From NCBI GenBank assembly GCA_028751875.1, contig CM054135.1, forward strand, positions 7,487,924-7,551,923: a stretch of DNA of 64,000 nt, written 5' to 3'. A program made the translations under genes and the position numbers. Under the pieces are notes generated by a model, which saw only the letters and a program-made list of their open reading frames with translations, made no database searches and was not told the DNA's origin. This DNA comes from Rapana venosa (Eukaryota > Mollusca > Gastropoda > Neogastropoda > Muricidae). Positions 48,981-55,957 of this stretch are shown piece by piece (the first letter of the stretch is position 1; each line of letters opens with the position of its first letter).

Positions 48981-51845
48981 GTCGTCTGTCTGTCTCTCTC
49001 CCTCACTCTCTCCCTGTCCCCCTCCCTCCTCCTCCTCTCTCTCTTCTCTCTCTCTCCTCTCTCCCTCTTCTCCTCCTCCTCTCCTTCACTCTCTCTCTCT
49101 CTCTCTCTCACTCACTCATGTAAATCATCACTCCACATGCCCGTAACACAGACGTGTTTATGTTCATACCCTGACTCTGCTGTCTGCTTGCTGCTGTCCA
49201 TGGGTGCCCTACACACCACCGGGTGTAATGGTTGATGATGATGATGATGATGATGATGAGATGTCCATGGGTCAGGTGGCTCGGCAGAAGTGGTGCTGGG
49301 TGTGGCCATGCACTACCTCCTCTACTCTCTTCTGGTCGTCTTCTCCAAGCCGGAGAAGACGCGATCGCTTGGCTACCACCAGCCCATCGGGCCCTGCGAG
49401 GAGACCGTGCCTGTTCAAACCCCGTTTGGACATGTAAGGCCTTTCTCTGTGGGCTGTTGTTGTAGTAGTAGGTTGTTTGGGGGGTGGGTTTTGGGGAAAA
49501 GGGGTTGGGGGGAGATATCTTCTTTTTATGTGTGTATGTTTGGAACAGGATAGCCAGTGGTCAGAATAATAATGTATGAATTTATATAGCGCTGAATCTT
49601 GTAAACAACAAATCAAAGCGCTCAGATGATAAATTTTTTATATTTTTATTATATCGAGGATAATGGAATAAGCACTCATGTGCTTATACTCACTTTTCCC
49701 CCAAGCTAAGGTTAAGCGGCATGAGCATGGTTACTGTACGTGCACCTTGGCTTCAGAACAATCCCCAAGTTCACCCAGCTGTAAATGAGTACCTGGCCTC
49801 TTTTAGGGTCAGGGAAGGTAAAGCAGCGAGGGAGAGGAGATGGGTGCCGCCCTCAAGATGCTGGTCCCTGGAGACGCTGAGGTCTCTGACATCTCGCTGG
49901 CCAATGACTGTATAGGTTATGGTAACATATTTATACTGGGGGACGGCTTTGTTGAATTTTTTTTTTTTTAATGAAGTTAGTTTTTGCTCTTCAGCGTAAA
50001 GTTAACAGATCTTTTTTTTGGGGTGGTCATTTTCAGGCTATTGTTCATGCTTTGTTCCTGGTATTTTTAAGATATGTACAAAATTGGTATAAATTTCTGT
50101 CTTTGTATGCAAAAAAGTATATGGTTTTCTGGTTTTAGGAATGGTGCCAATCTGTTTTATGAATGATAGTCCTAGCATTTGTTGTTGTTTTTTATTTTTA
50201 ATTGTAACAGAATTTTAAAGCTATTATATATATTCATTTTTCAAATCTCTTTTTTTAATGATTAAACTAAGTATGGAAAATTCAGAGTATTTCTGAATTG
50301 CGATTAAAAAAATATTGGTACAGATTTGGTTGCTGATTATGTTTTCCACAGACTGAAATAATTACACGTGGTTGTTTTTGATTGGGTTTTATAACAATTA
50401 ATTTCATGTCATGCATTCCCCCATGGGGGTGGGGTAGGGGGGGACTGTCAGTATAAATAGCATCCCCACCTTCTGGAAATTCTATCCAAGGAATTTCCTC
50501 TTTTCTGTCCCTCTCTTTCTGCCTTGTTCCTTTCCTTCCTGTCATCCCCTCTTGTCTATTTTCTACCTTCTTGGTCCTTTCTCCTGCCTTTTTTTCTGGA
50601 AAGACTTGAAAAGATGATAATTCTCACCCACGCCAAAGTCGGATGCACTTGGGCCTGACTTGTCAGGTGCTTAATGGTAGTGCAGCACATTTTCACTCAT
50701 ATGACAGACAACAATAGTTGCTGTCTGAACGTTTGAAGAAGAAGTTTCGGTTGCTAAATATATTTTCCACAGACTAACATAGTGACTTGCAGCTGCCGGT
50801 TGCTAAATATATTTTCCACAGACTAACATAGTGACTTGCAGCTGCCGGTTGCTAAATATATTTGCCACAGACTAACATAGTGACTTGCAGCTGCCGGTTG
50901 CTAAATATATTTGCCACAGACTAACATAGTGACTTGCAGCTGCCGGTTGCTAAATATATTTTCCACAGACTAACATAGTGACAGGCAGCTGCCGGTTGCT
51001 AAATGTATTTTCCACAGACTAACATAGTGACAGGCAGCTGCCGGTTGCTAAATATATTTTCCACAGACTAACATAGTGACAGGCAGCTGCCGGTTGCTAA
51101 ATGTATTTTCCACAGACTAACATAGTGACAGGCAGCTGCCGGTTGCTAAATATATTTTCCACAGACTAACATAGTGACAGGCAGCTGCCGGTTGCTAAAT
51201 ATATTTTCCACAGACTAACATAGGGACAGGATAGCTCAGTGGTCGGAGCACTCGCTTTCCCCCAGCCAAGTTAAGCAGCGTCGAGCGAGGTTACCAGTTG
51301 GATGGGTGACCGTTTGTGCGCCTTGGCTTCAGTACAGTTCACCCAGCTGTAAATGGGTACCTGCCCTCTTTAGGGTCAGGGAAGGTAAAGCAGCGAGGGA
51401 GAGGAGATGGGCGCCGCCCTCAATATGCTGGCCCTAGAGAAGTGAGGTCTCTGATGCCTCGCTCCCCTACAACCTTATAGGTTATGGGACACTTTACCTT
51501 TTATCTTTTAACATAGTGATGTGCAGCTGCTTTTGTTTGTTTTTTTCTTATAACAGCTGCTTTCACGTCATGCATACTGTGTGTCAGGTGCTGAAAAAGA
51601 ACAAGTACCTCTGCGTGGACGCCTTCTACGAGGACTACTTTGACTTCCAGTGTCTGAAGAAGCCTCCAGCGTCGGGCAAGGAGTGGTACACCATATGCGG
51701 CACAGCCTTCCCCAACCACATGGAGTACATAGTGGTGGTGGCCTCCTTTTGCGCCGTGGGCCTGTTCTGGTACTGGCAGCTCTTGCTCCGGTCAGGACCG
51801 CTGCCCAAAAGTCGCTCCCCGCGGCGCCATCTGAAACGAGACTAG
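34581..51845 (+). CDS. Conserved multi-pass membrane protein of unknown function (possibly DUF7802 family), incomplete model
   Basis: Secure exons: 43955-44122, 45383-45457, 46275-46497, 47322-47533, 49288-49433 and 51588-51845. All phases agree (1,1,2,1,0) and they give about 360 residues to a TAG. A first exon at 34581-34654 is proposed, and at least one exon between it and 43955 is missing. Seven to eight hydrophobic segments are seen. Very regular motifs include M-R-N-G-G-R-Y-K-W-L-W, N-L-R-W-W-A-E-P-F, F-D-I-P-F-D-I-M-G, H-Y-W-V-P-W-T-S-Y-Y-F-H and R-F-P-F-E-T-A-R, and the C-terminus is basic. The sequence resembles a family of uncharacterised invertebrate membrane proteins that I associate, without certainty, with DUF7802. 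No enzyme or transporter signature is recognised. Confidence 0.8.
34655..36237 (+). other. Intron 1 of the membrane-protein gene, proximal part
   Basis: AT-rich, apparently unique sequence. No exon is recognised on either strand. Confidence 0.4.
36238..36271 (+). repeat. (AT)n microsatellite
   Basis: About 17 AT dinucleotides, preceded by a GT-rich stretch at 36160-36238. Confidence 0.9.
36466..37135 (+). repeat. 45-bp minisatellite open in frames of both strands
   Basis: About 15 highly similar units with the core ATGTTCATCTTAGCTGTTAG then CAGTGATAGGACTTCTGTCT. Because 45 is a multiple of three, one plus frame reads repeats of M-F-I-L-A-V-S-S-D-R-T-S-V-W-L, and a minus frame reads M-N-I-S-Q-T-E-V-L-S-L-L-T-A-K. 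One unit near 36967 is shortened. Confidence 0.95.
37280..37393 (+). repeat. Dispersed repeat family B, copy 2
   Basis: GTCGGATGCGCTGGGCCTGA to TGACGAAAAAAAGAAGG; it matches 2309-2412 throughout. Confidence 0.85.
38257..39226 (+). pseudogene. Tigger/pogo-type DDE transposase remnant
   Basis: The frame 38257-38799 reads K-P-G-C-F-S-G, L-P-V-Q-Y-S-A-D-R-K-A-W-M, V-V-D-N-C-C-A-H (second catalytic Asp at 38485) and Q-P-L-D-Q-G-I-I (third Asp at 38581). This is the DDE core of CENP-B/Tigger-like transposases. The DNA-binding N-terminus and the region of the first Asp are missing. The C-terminal part continues in another frame, through L-S-R-L-C-K-E-W-N-V near 38845 and an acidic D-D-S-D-S-D-N-D stretch to 39226, so there is a frameshift near 38795-38812. 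Confidence 0.8.
39478..40310 (+). pseudogene. OTU-like cysteine protease domain with repeat-coded N-terminal arm
   Basis: An imperfect 30-36-bp tandem array (39478-39770) encodes E-D-A-V-R-K-D-Q-R-Q-type repeats. An OTU domain follows in the same frame: S-I-V-G-D-G-N-C-L-Y-R-A-L-S carries the catalytic Cys (39941-39943), then H-K-E-I-R-A-I-I-A-D and W-G-S-D-V-E-I-L-V-A-A. The frame shifts near 40190. The rest of the domain continues in the next frame (Y-L-S-Y-K-P-P-F-P, I-Y-L-R-N, Q-H-F with the probable catalytic His at 40284-40286). OTU domains cleave ubiquitin-like chains in cells and occur in some transposons. Apart from the single shift all recognisable parts are present. Confidence 0.75.
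40560..40900 (+). repeat. Degenerate tandem repeat of about 80-90 bp
   Basis: Four diverged units share GACTTTGAAACTTGTATTTC, followed by a (T/C)AAATGGTT or GATAAATG block. Lies inside the Tigger-like element. Confidence 0.65.
41615..42330 (+). repeat. SINE-like sequences with tRNA-like segments
   Basis: A tRNA A-box-like head (GGTAGCCTAGTGGTTAGACT) starts at about 41618. A second module with a B-box-like GGTTCGATTCC spans about 41980-42300 and includes AAAAGAACCCACGAGAGTTG and GGTACCTTTCAACTGTACTG. A related sequence lies in reverse at 48045-48290. Confidence 0.55.
42331..43375 (+). other. Intron stretch without recognised exon
   Basis: The open frame at 42360-42590 and the reverse frame over the same bases do not match a known family. 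A good donor (CTTG/GTAAGC) at 42942 has no convincing upstream exon in the right phase. One missing exon of the membrane-protein gene may be hidden in this region. Confidence 0.35.
43376..43570 (+). repeat. Dispersed repeat family B, copy 3, with part of the pyrimidine-rich module
   Basis: The pyrimidine-rich part lies at 43376-43475 and the B unit at 43476-43570 (GGGATGCGCTGGGCCTGACT to CAATAGTTGCTGTCTGA). Confidence 0.8.
43955..44122 (+). CDS. Membrane-protein gene exon (first transmembrane segments)
   Basis: Acceptor TTGTGTTACAG, donor T/GTAAGT, leaving in phase 1. It encodes M-R-N-G-G-R-Y-K-W-L-W-L-S-T-I-F-H-G-L to L-P-L-H-I-I-F-V. Two hydrophobic segments flank an acidic D-I-D-N-F-W loop. 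Confidence 0.85.
44310..44860 (+). repeat. Family G head followed by family C, copy in intron
   Basis: GAAGTCGGAGTATGGCTGCC at 44310 onward matches 57862 onward. Family C starts at about 44576 (CCTTGGCTAGAGCTTCAAG) and extends to GTGCAAGATATTCTGCATAC, similar to the long copy at 10813-11060. Confidence 0.65.
45383..45457 (+). CDS. Membrane-protein gene exon
   Basis: 75 nt, phase 1 on both sides, between TTATTGCAG and GTGTGT. It encodes P-A-F-I-Y-T-A-S-V-A-V-S-H-M, then N-L-R-W-W-A-E-P-F-A. Confidence 0.85.
45775..45895 (+). repeat. Dispersed repeat family D, copy 3
   Basis: CCCCTTCCTTTTACTAAGTC to GTGGGAGAAAATGGCAGCTG, matching 21545-21700. A short B tail fragment (TTTGCTGTCTGAGCATTCGA) lies just upstream at 45733. 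Confidence 0.7.
45905..46258 (-). mobile_element. Full-length B element abutting an exon
   Basis: In reverse: a CCCCCGTAGGGATGCCAGCG-type start, a CATCCCCACCTTCTGGAAAT block, a pyrimidine-rich stretch, then the 105-bp B unit. The same order occurs at 50405-50745 in forward orientation, defining an element of about 345 bp. Its 5' edge lies about 18 bp before the acceptor of the exon at 46275. Confidence 0.75.
46275..46497 (+). CDS. Membrane-protein gene exon (conserved core)
   Basis: 223 nt, entering phase 1 and leaving phase 2. It encodes F-D-I-P-F-D-I-M-G-I-K-L-L-W-W-T-W-H-D-D-D, then H-Y-W-V-P-W-T-S-Y-Y-F-H. The acceptor (CATGTTGCAG) lies only about 18 bp after an inserted B element. Confidence 0.9.
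46540..46937 (-). mobile_element. tRNA-derived SINE with central domain, copy 3
   Basis: Inverted copy of 11681-12118, including the tRNA-like head (GACAGGCGCGTTACCTCTAG on the plus strand). Confidence 0.85.
47322..47533 (+). CDS. Membrane-protein gene exon
   Basis: 212 nt, entering phase 2 and leaving phase 1, donor A/GTCAGT. Two hydrophobic stretches (V-L-C-A-V-V-T-G-L-F and V-C-V-L-M-L-V-S-V-Y-M-L-I-V-W) are followed by R-F-P-F-E-T-A-R-A-Y-N. GC content is high compared with the introns. Confidence 0.9.
47605..48062 (+). repeat. Family C copy interrupted by a CA-rich expansion
   Basis: The left half (CAGTGAGGTTCACCAAATAT to GTGACCATCC) and the right half (CACCATTGAGGCTGCTGCAT) are separated by about 350 bp of C/A-rich degenerate repeat (47668-48020). 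Confidence 0.65.
48045..48290 (-). repeat. SINE-like sequence related to 41980-42300
   Basis: In reverse it shares a CCAAACTAGGTCAAACC-type start, AAAAGAACCATACAGTTGAA, AAGGTACCTC and GGTAGGTTCAGTTCCCAAC. Confidence 0.5.
48291..48659 (+). other. Intron stretch with family C fragment and G-runs
   Basis: Poly-T and poly-G runs occur at 48360-48470, and a family C fragment lies at about 48475-48600 (CTCCAGGTTCACCAGTAATG). Confidence 0.5.
48660..49115 (+). repeat. CT-rich low-complexity tract
   Basis: About 450 bp of almost pure pyrimidine (CTCT, CTCC, CCTC). The long Ser/Leu-rich open frames are artefacts. Confidence 0.95.
49190..49262 (+). mobile_element. 3' tip of an RTE-like LINE
   Basis: GGGTGCCCTACACACCACCGG...GGTTGATGATGATG matches the reverse of 6908-6990: the A-L-H-T-T-G-C-N-G-stop end plus a (TGATGA)n tail. 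Severely 5'-truncated. Confidence 0.7.
49288..49433 (+). CDS. Membrane-protein gene exon with NAGNAG acceptor
   Basis: 146 nt, entering phase 1 and leaving phase 0, donor CAT/GTAAGG. It encodes V-V-L-G-V-A-M-H-Y-L-L-Y-S-L-L-V-V-F, then G-Y-H-Q-P-I-G-P-C-E. The acceptor GGCAGAAG is a tandem NAG site, so two isoforms differing by one residue are possible. A LINE 3' end finishes about 25 bp upstream. Confidence 0.9.
49562..49691 (-). repeat. Tails of dispersed elements (GCGCTATATAAAT and family G type)
   Basis: In reverse: a GCGCTATATAAATTC motif with a (ATT)n tail at 49565-49600, and a GTGCTTATTCCATTATCCTC tail at 49655-49680. Confidence 0.55.
49692..49925 (+). mobile_element. tRNA/5S chimeric SINE, copy 4 (5' truncated, diverged)
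   Basis: It starts within the 5S-like part (CTAAGGTTAAGCGGC) and continues with GTGCACCTTGGCTTCAG and TTAGGGTCAGGGAAGGTAAA to TATAGGTTATGG. The tRNA-like head is absent. Confidence 0.75.
50405..50745 (+). mobile_element. Full-length B element, copy in last intron
   Basis: The pyrimidine-rich module (TATAAATAGCATCCCCACCT at 50451) is followed by the 105-bp B unit (50632-50745) and a GAAGAAG tail. It abuts the 49-bp array. Confidence 0.8.
50746..51223 (+). repeat. 49-bp minisatellite with an acceptor-like motif
   Basis: About ten units: GGTTGCTAAATATATTTTCC then ACAGACTAACATAGTGAC and (TTGC/AGGC)AGCTGCC. Each holds a pyrimidine stretch ending CCACAG, preceded by TGCTAAA and followed by GACTAAC, resembling 3' splice-site and branch-point elements. 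A partial unit resumes after the SINE at 51510. An isolated diverged unit lies at 50327-50352. Confidence 0.9.
51224..51509 (+). mobile_element. tRNA/5S chimeric SINE, copy 5, with target-site duplication
   Basis: Complete forward copy: head GGACAGGATAGCTCAGTGGT, 5S-like AAGTTAAGCAGCGTCGAG and GGATGGGTGACCG, body CAGCGAGGGAGAGGAGATGG, end TTATAGGTTATGGGACAC. AACATAG at 51217-51223 and 51510-51516 flanks it as a 7-bp duplication inside the last minisatellite unit. This gives exact element borders. Confidence 0.9.
51588..51845 (+). CDS. Membrane-protein gene terminal exon
   Basis: Phase 0 entry after GTGTGTCAG, 85 codons and TAG at 51843-51845. It encodes a Cys-containing luminal or extracellular loop (Y-L-C-V-D-A-F, F-Q-C-L-K, Y-T-I-C-G-T), a final membrane helix (V-V-V-A-S-F-C-A-V-G-L-F-W-Y-W) and the basic tail S-R-S-P-R-R-H-L-K-R-D. 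Confidence 0.9.
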   Translation: MLKKNKYLCVDAFYEDYFDFQCLKKPPASGKEWYTICGTAFPNHMEYIVVVASFCAVGLFWYWQLLLRSGPLPKSRSPRRHLKRD

Positions 51846-54350
51846 GCGGTAGAGTTTGCCTCCCTTGTTGTTGTTTTTTTTGTGCTCGTCTTTTGTTGTT
51901 GTTTTGTTTTTTTGGGGGGTGGGGGGGGGGGGTTCTTAGTGTAAGTGTAAGCTTTCTCACACAAGGAAAGATGGTGAGGTTTTTCCTTCTTTTTCTTTTT
52001 TTAGTTATTGTTGTTTGTTTAGGGTTTGTATGTGTGTTAAGGTTTGGGTTTTGTTTGTTGTTTTTGGTTGTTGTTTTGTTTTGTTTGGGGGATTTTGTTG
52101 GGTTTTGTTTTGTTTTTTGTTTGTTTGTTGTTGTTTTTTTTAGGGGACGGGGAGGGGGGGGGGGTCTTTTATGATTCAGAATGTTATAGATTTATATTTT
52201 TGTGATTGTTATGAAGACTTTTGTGTTGTTTTATATTTGTTTGTGATTCATTATGAAGGCTTTTGTGATGTGTTGGAAAGTGCTGCTAGCATTCAGGAAA
52301 AAAAGGGAGAGGACTGATATTTTCCAAGGTAATGTTAATTGTTATACTTTTTGTTTGGCTGGGTTTTTTGTCTGTAATTACTCTGTAAATTATGATTATT
52401 TATCTTTTTCTGAATATTTATTTTTAAAATCTGTTGTTATTGTTCCTGTGTCCAGAAGAAAGAAAGATCATATTGTTTGTTATTTTGCGTTGGATGTTTA
52501 TGGTTTTTTTTTTATGTAATTAATTAAATTCTATACATTGTTTACTGTTATTCCCTTGTGGAGATGCTGGGAGCTCTTTCAGTATAAATAGCATCCCCCG
52601 CCTTCAGAAAATTCTGTGCTAGAAATTTCCCCTTTTCTATCACTCTCTTATCTGCCTTCCCTTACCTTTCTGTTCACTTTCTGGCTTACTTTCTGCCTTC
52701 CTAGTCTATTCTCCTGCCTTTTTTTTTAAAGGAAATTCTGACAAATGATTTTTTCCTTTTCATGCATCATTTACATTTGGCCTGCTTTGTTTGGTTCTGG
52801 ATGACCAGGTAGTAAAAATGCAAATGAACGGGCACATGATGTCAAGTCTGCTGTGTTATTCCCCATAATTATGGCTTTTCATATGTTTTTTGTTGTTGTT
52901 TTTCTATCACTTTGGAATGTTTGTTTGTTTGTTTGTGCTTATTTGGGGGTAACTTTGGCATAATGTCTAGCATCCTCAGAACAGCCTGGTTTTGTTGACC
53001 TGAATGAATAGAATAGTTCTGTGTCATGTGATGTGTGGTTTGTTTGGTGGTCGTAGTGGTGGTGGTGGGTTGATTTTTTTTCACGTTGATTGTGGCCGAT
53101 AATTGAGGGGGTTGTTATTGTTGATTTTGAGCTGGAGGTGACTGACTGTTCATGTGAGCTTTTCAAGCTGAGGGAGGTGACAGCTATGTAGTCCTGATAT
53201 GGCCTTTGTGGTTGGGGGCTTGTGGACGACATGACGTGAAATGGTTATTGTTGTTTCAAAGGATTTTTTTCATCTGATTGGAGTTGGGTTTTTTTGGGGG
53301 GTTAGATATAGTACTTGTTGATAATAGTTCATAGAGTTGTTGAAAATCTGATCTCAAAAAAAAGAGAGAGAGAAAGAAAAAAAAAGTTCATTGTGTTGTC
53401 TTTCTTTTTTTTTGGGGGGGGGAGGGGGGGCGAGTAGTTATGACAGAAATACAGGTATGAGATATATCCCCAGAGACTTGTCATTGTCAGGGAGTGCATG
53501 AAGCAAAAAATCAATGTTTAAAAATGTGAAATTTGCAACATACGTCTTTTTTTCTTTTTTTTTATAAATACAGTAGAATACAACAGACTAGTAAAGTGTG
53601 ATTTGCAGCAGCATACTAGTCATCTTTCATATCAACCCTTAAATATTGTGTATAATCAGCAAAAATGAAAGTCATTTTGCACCATTTCATTGCTGTTGTC
53701 GCCTCTCCAACAGCTACATCATGAAAAAGTTGATGGGCTGGGTGTTATCTCATCATGCGATTCATACAGCACTCAACCTGTTACAGACATTGAAGAGAGT
53801 TATAATGATGTGTTCTGTTCGTTTTCACCATTATTGATAGTTTTGGTCTCTAGGCGACTGAAATACAAACCAACGGCAGTGAAAGTGTAAGCAGCAGAAG
53901 CAGAAGCAGCAGCAGAAATTGTAGCGTACTTGTTGTTGTGATGGTGCGAATCATCCTAATACTCATTCCATTACCTCCCTGTAGAATCATAGAACCTGGA
54001 CAAGTATGTGTGTGAATATTTAGTTTTGGGGGTGATTTTTGTTGTTGTTTAATCTGTACCAGTTACTGCGGTCTGCATTTGAATGATAATCTTACTCATG
54101 TAGTACTTTTGTTTGAGATTATCCCTTTATTAGTGTAGTCCACTGGGCTTCCTGTCTTTTACAGTAAAAAAAAAAAAAAAAAAGAAAGAAGAAGAAGAAA
54201 AAAAAGCGCACTCTTTTGTTTTCATAATGAACATTTTCATAAGCACGCTGTACAAATAGAACCTCCTTAATTTTAATCCAGTGTCCCTTAAATTCACAGT
54301 CACACATGTGCGTGCATATTAATACAAGCTTATGCATGCACACATAAGCA
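51846..54350 (+). other. Sequence downstream of the membrane-protein stop codon
   Basis: T/G-rich with many T-run to G-run transitions (51900-51932, 52135-52165, 53405-53430). A B-element module lies at 52545-52735. No further exon is recognised. It could be a long 3' UTR. Confidence 0.45.
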
Positions 54351-54354
54351 TATA

Positions 54355-54440
54355 GATAGATAGATAGATAGAGATGATAGATAGATTGATAGATAGATAT
54401 AGATAGATAGATATAGATAGATAGATAGATAGATAGATGC
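54355..54440 (+). repeat. (GATA)n microsatellite
   Basis: Imperfect TAGA/GATA repeats for about 85 bp, followed by CA-rich sequence and a poly-G run at 54485-54498. Confidence 0.9.
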
Positions 54441-54814
54441 ACACAAACACACAGACTTGTGCACACTCATGCACACACACCATGGGGGGGGGGGGTAGAG
54501 GGGAGGTAGTTTGTTGTTGTTTTTCTTGTTGGGGTGGGGAAGGGGAATATTTTTCCAGTGCTAAGTGGTCATTGCCCCAGACACCTCAGTTTCCTGGCTA
54601 TCCAGAAGACAGGCAGCCAGATTCCATGTGTGGGCCTACGGATGAACCTAGAGGTCATATCTGTGCTTGAACCTTGACCTCTCACTTTCCGATAAGTGTG
54701 TTGAGTTCACAGATTTTTTTAAGTCACTTACACTCTCATTTTGCAAATGTTAAGTTGGAGGGGGGGGGGGAGGCGGGGGATAGTCATATTTTGTTGGTTG
54801 TTTCATGCTTAAAG

Positions 54815-55185
54815 TCACATTTTGCAGACTCTTGTGTTTCATATTCAGTGTCACATACAGTAAAATGTTGCAGATTTTATGTTTAATGTCACCTGTAGTC
54901 ACATTTTGGACAATATATGTTTGCTGTCATTTAAACACATTTTGCATGGTTAATGTCACTTGCAGTCACTTTTTGCTGATTTTATGTTTAATGTCACTTA
55001 AACGCAATTGTTCGTGTTTAATGTCACTTGCAATAACATTTTGCCAACTTAATGCTTCTAATGTCACTGTCACATTTGACAGACATGATTATTATCTATT
55101 GTCACTGTCACATGTAACAGACATTATGTGTAATGTCACATTTTGCAGAAATTATGTTTCAGACCTAATGTCACCTTACTGTCGC
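54815..55185 (+). repeat. Degenerate tandem repeat based on AATGTCAC
   Basis: Roughly ten diverged units of 30-45 bp carry AATGTCACTTGCAGTCAC, TTTTGCAGA and TTATGTTTAATGTCAC. Unit borders are blurred, indicating an old array. Confidence 0.7.
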
Positions 55186-55384
55186 GTTTCATTTTTTTAT
55201 CAGAAGTCATGTCATGACTGTTGTCTGTGTGTATGTAATGGAGGACAGTCAGTATTCCACATATTCCGTGTCACTGTCATACTTTGTTTTGTTTTTACCA
55301 AGCCATTATTAAAACTGTCTTTTTGGTCATGAAATGCAGTCTGCCAGTTTCATTTACAGCGGCTTTTTTGGATAGTTATTTGGA

Positions 55385-55394
55385 AGGTGTTTTG

Positions 55395-55425
<31 letters not shown>

Positions 55426-55565
55426 TTTGGTGGGTTGTATGTTTATTTGTTGCTGCGCTGCTTTGCTTTTTTTTTTCTTTTTTTTTTTTTTGGGGGGGGG
55501 GGGGGGTTGGGTTGCATTTTGTTTTTGGGGTTTGTTTGTTTTTTGTTTGGTGGGGGAGGGGGCTG
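55385..55565 (+). repeat. Poly-T/poly-G tracts
   Basis: T-runs directly followed by G-runs of more than 15 at 55393-55425 and 55467-55506. Gly- and Phe-rich frames here are artefacts. Confidence 0.9.
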
Positions 55566-55842
55566 TTGTATCTAGGGGTTACTCAGCCACTGGTATAGTA
55601 TGTACATGTTAAGGACTTTGTGTGCACTGGGATGTATATATATATATTGTTTATGATTATAGTGCAGCCTCTCAAGTATTAACTTTTTGCTCATAAATTA
55701 TGAATTATTTATGTCAACATATCATTGAGGATAATTCATCGTTAGCAAATATGTTTATATGTTTTGTAGAAAAAGTTTGCAGAGGAGGTTATTTTGTGGT
55801 GATTTTAGAATGGACCATGTCCCATCTTGAATTCTGTTTCAC

Positions 55843-55957
55843 ACCGAAGTCGGATGTGCTGGGCCTGACTTATCAGGCGCTTAACGGCAGCACAGTGCAT
55901 TTTCACTCATATGACAGACAACCGTAGTTGTTGTCTGAGCGTTCAATGAGAAGAAGA
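55843..55957 (+). repeat. Dispersed repeat family B, copy 6
   Basis: ACCGAAGTCGGATGTGCTGG to GCGTTCAATGAGAAGAAGAA. A partial tail of the same family lies at 58618-58670. Confidence 0.85.

Noticed and set aside
48621..49235. 204-residue Ser/Leu/Pro-rich frame
   Set aside because: Almost entirely a CT-rich low-complexity tract; its last residues belong to an RTE-like LINE 3' end.
49721..49915. 64-residue basic frame
   Set aside because: Falls entirely within a diverged copy of the tRNA/5S SINE.
51224..51509. 5S rRNA gene
   Set aside because: Only the internal 3' half resembles 5S; the 5' part is tRNA-like and the element has a target-site duplication.
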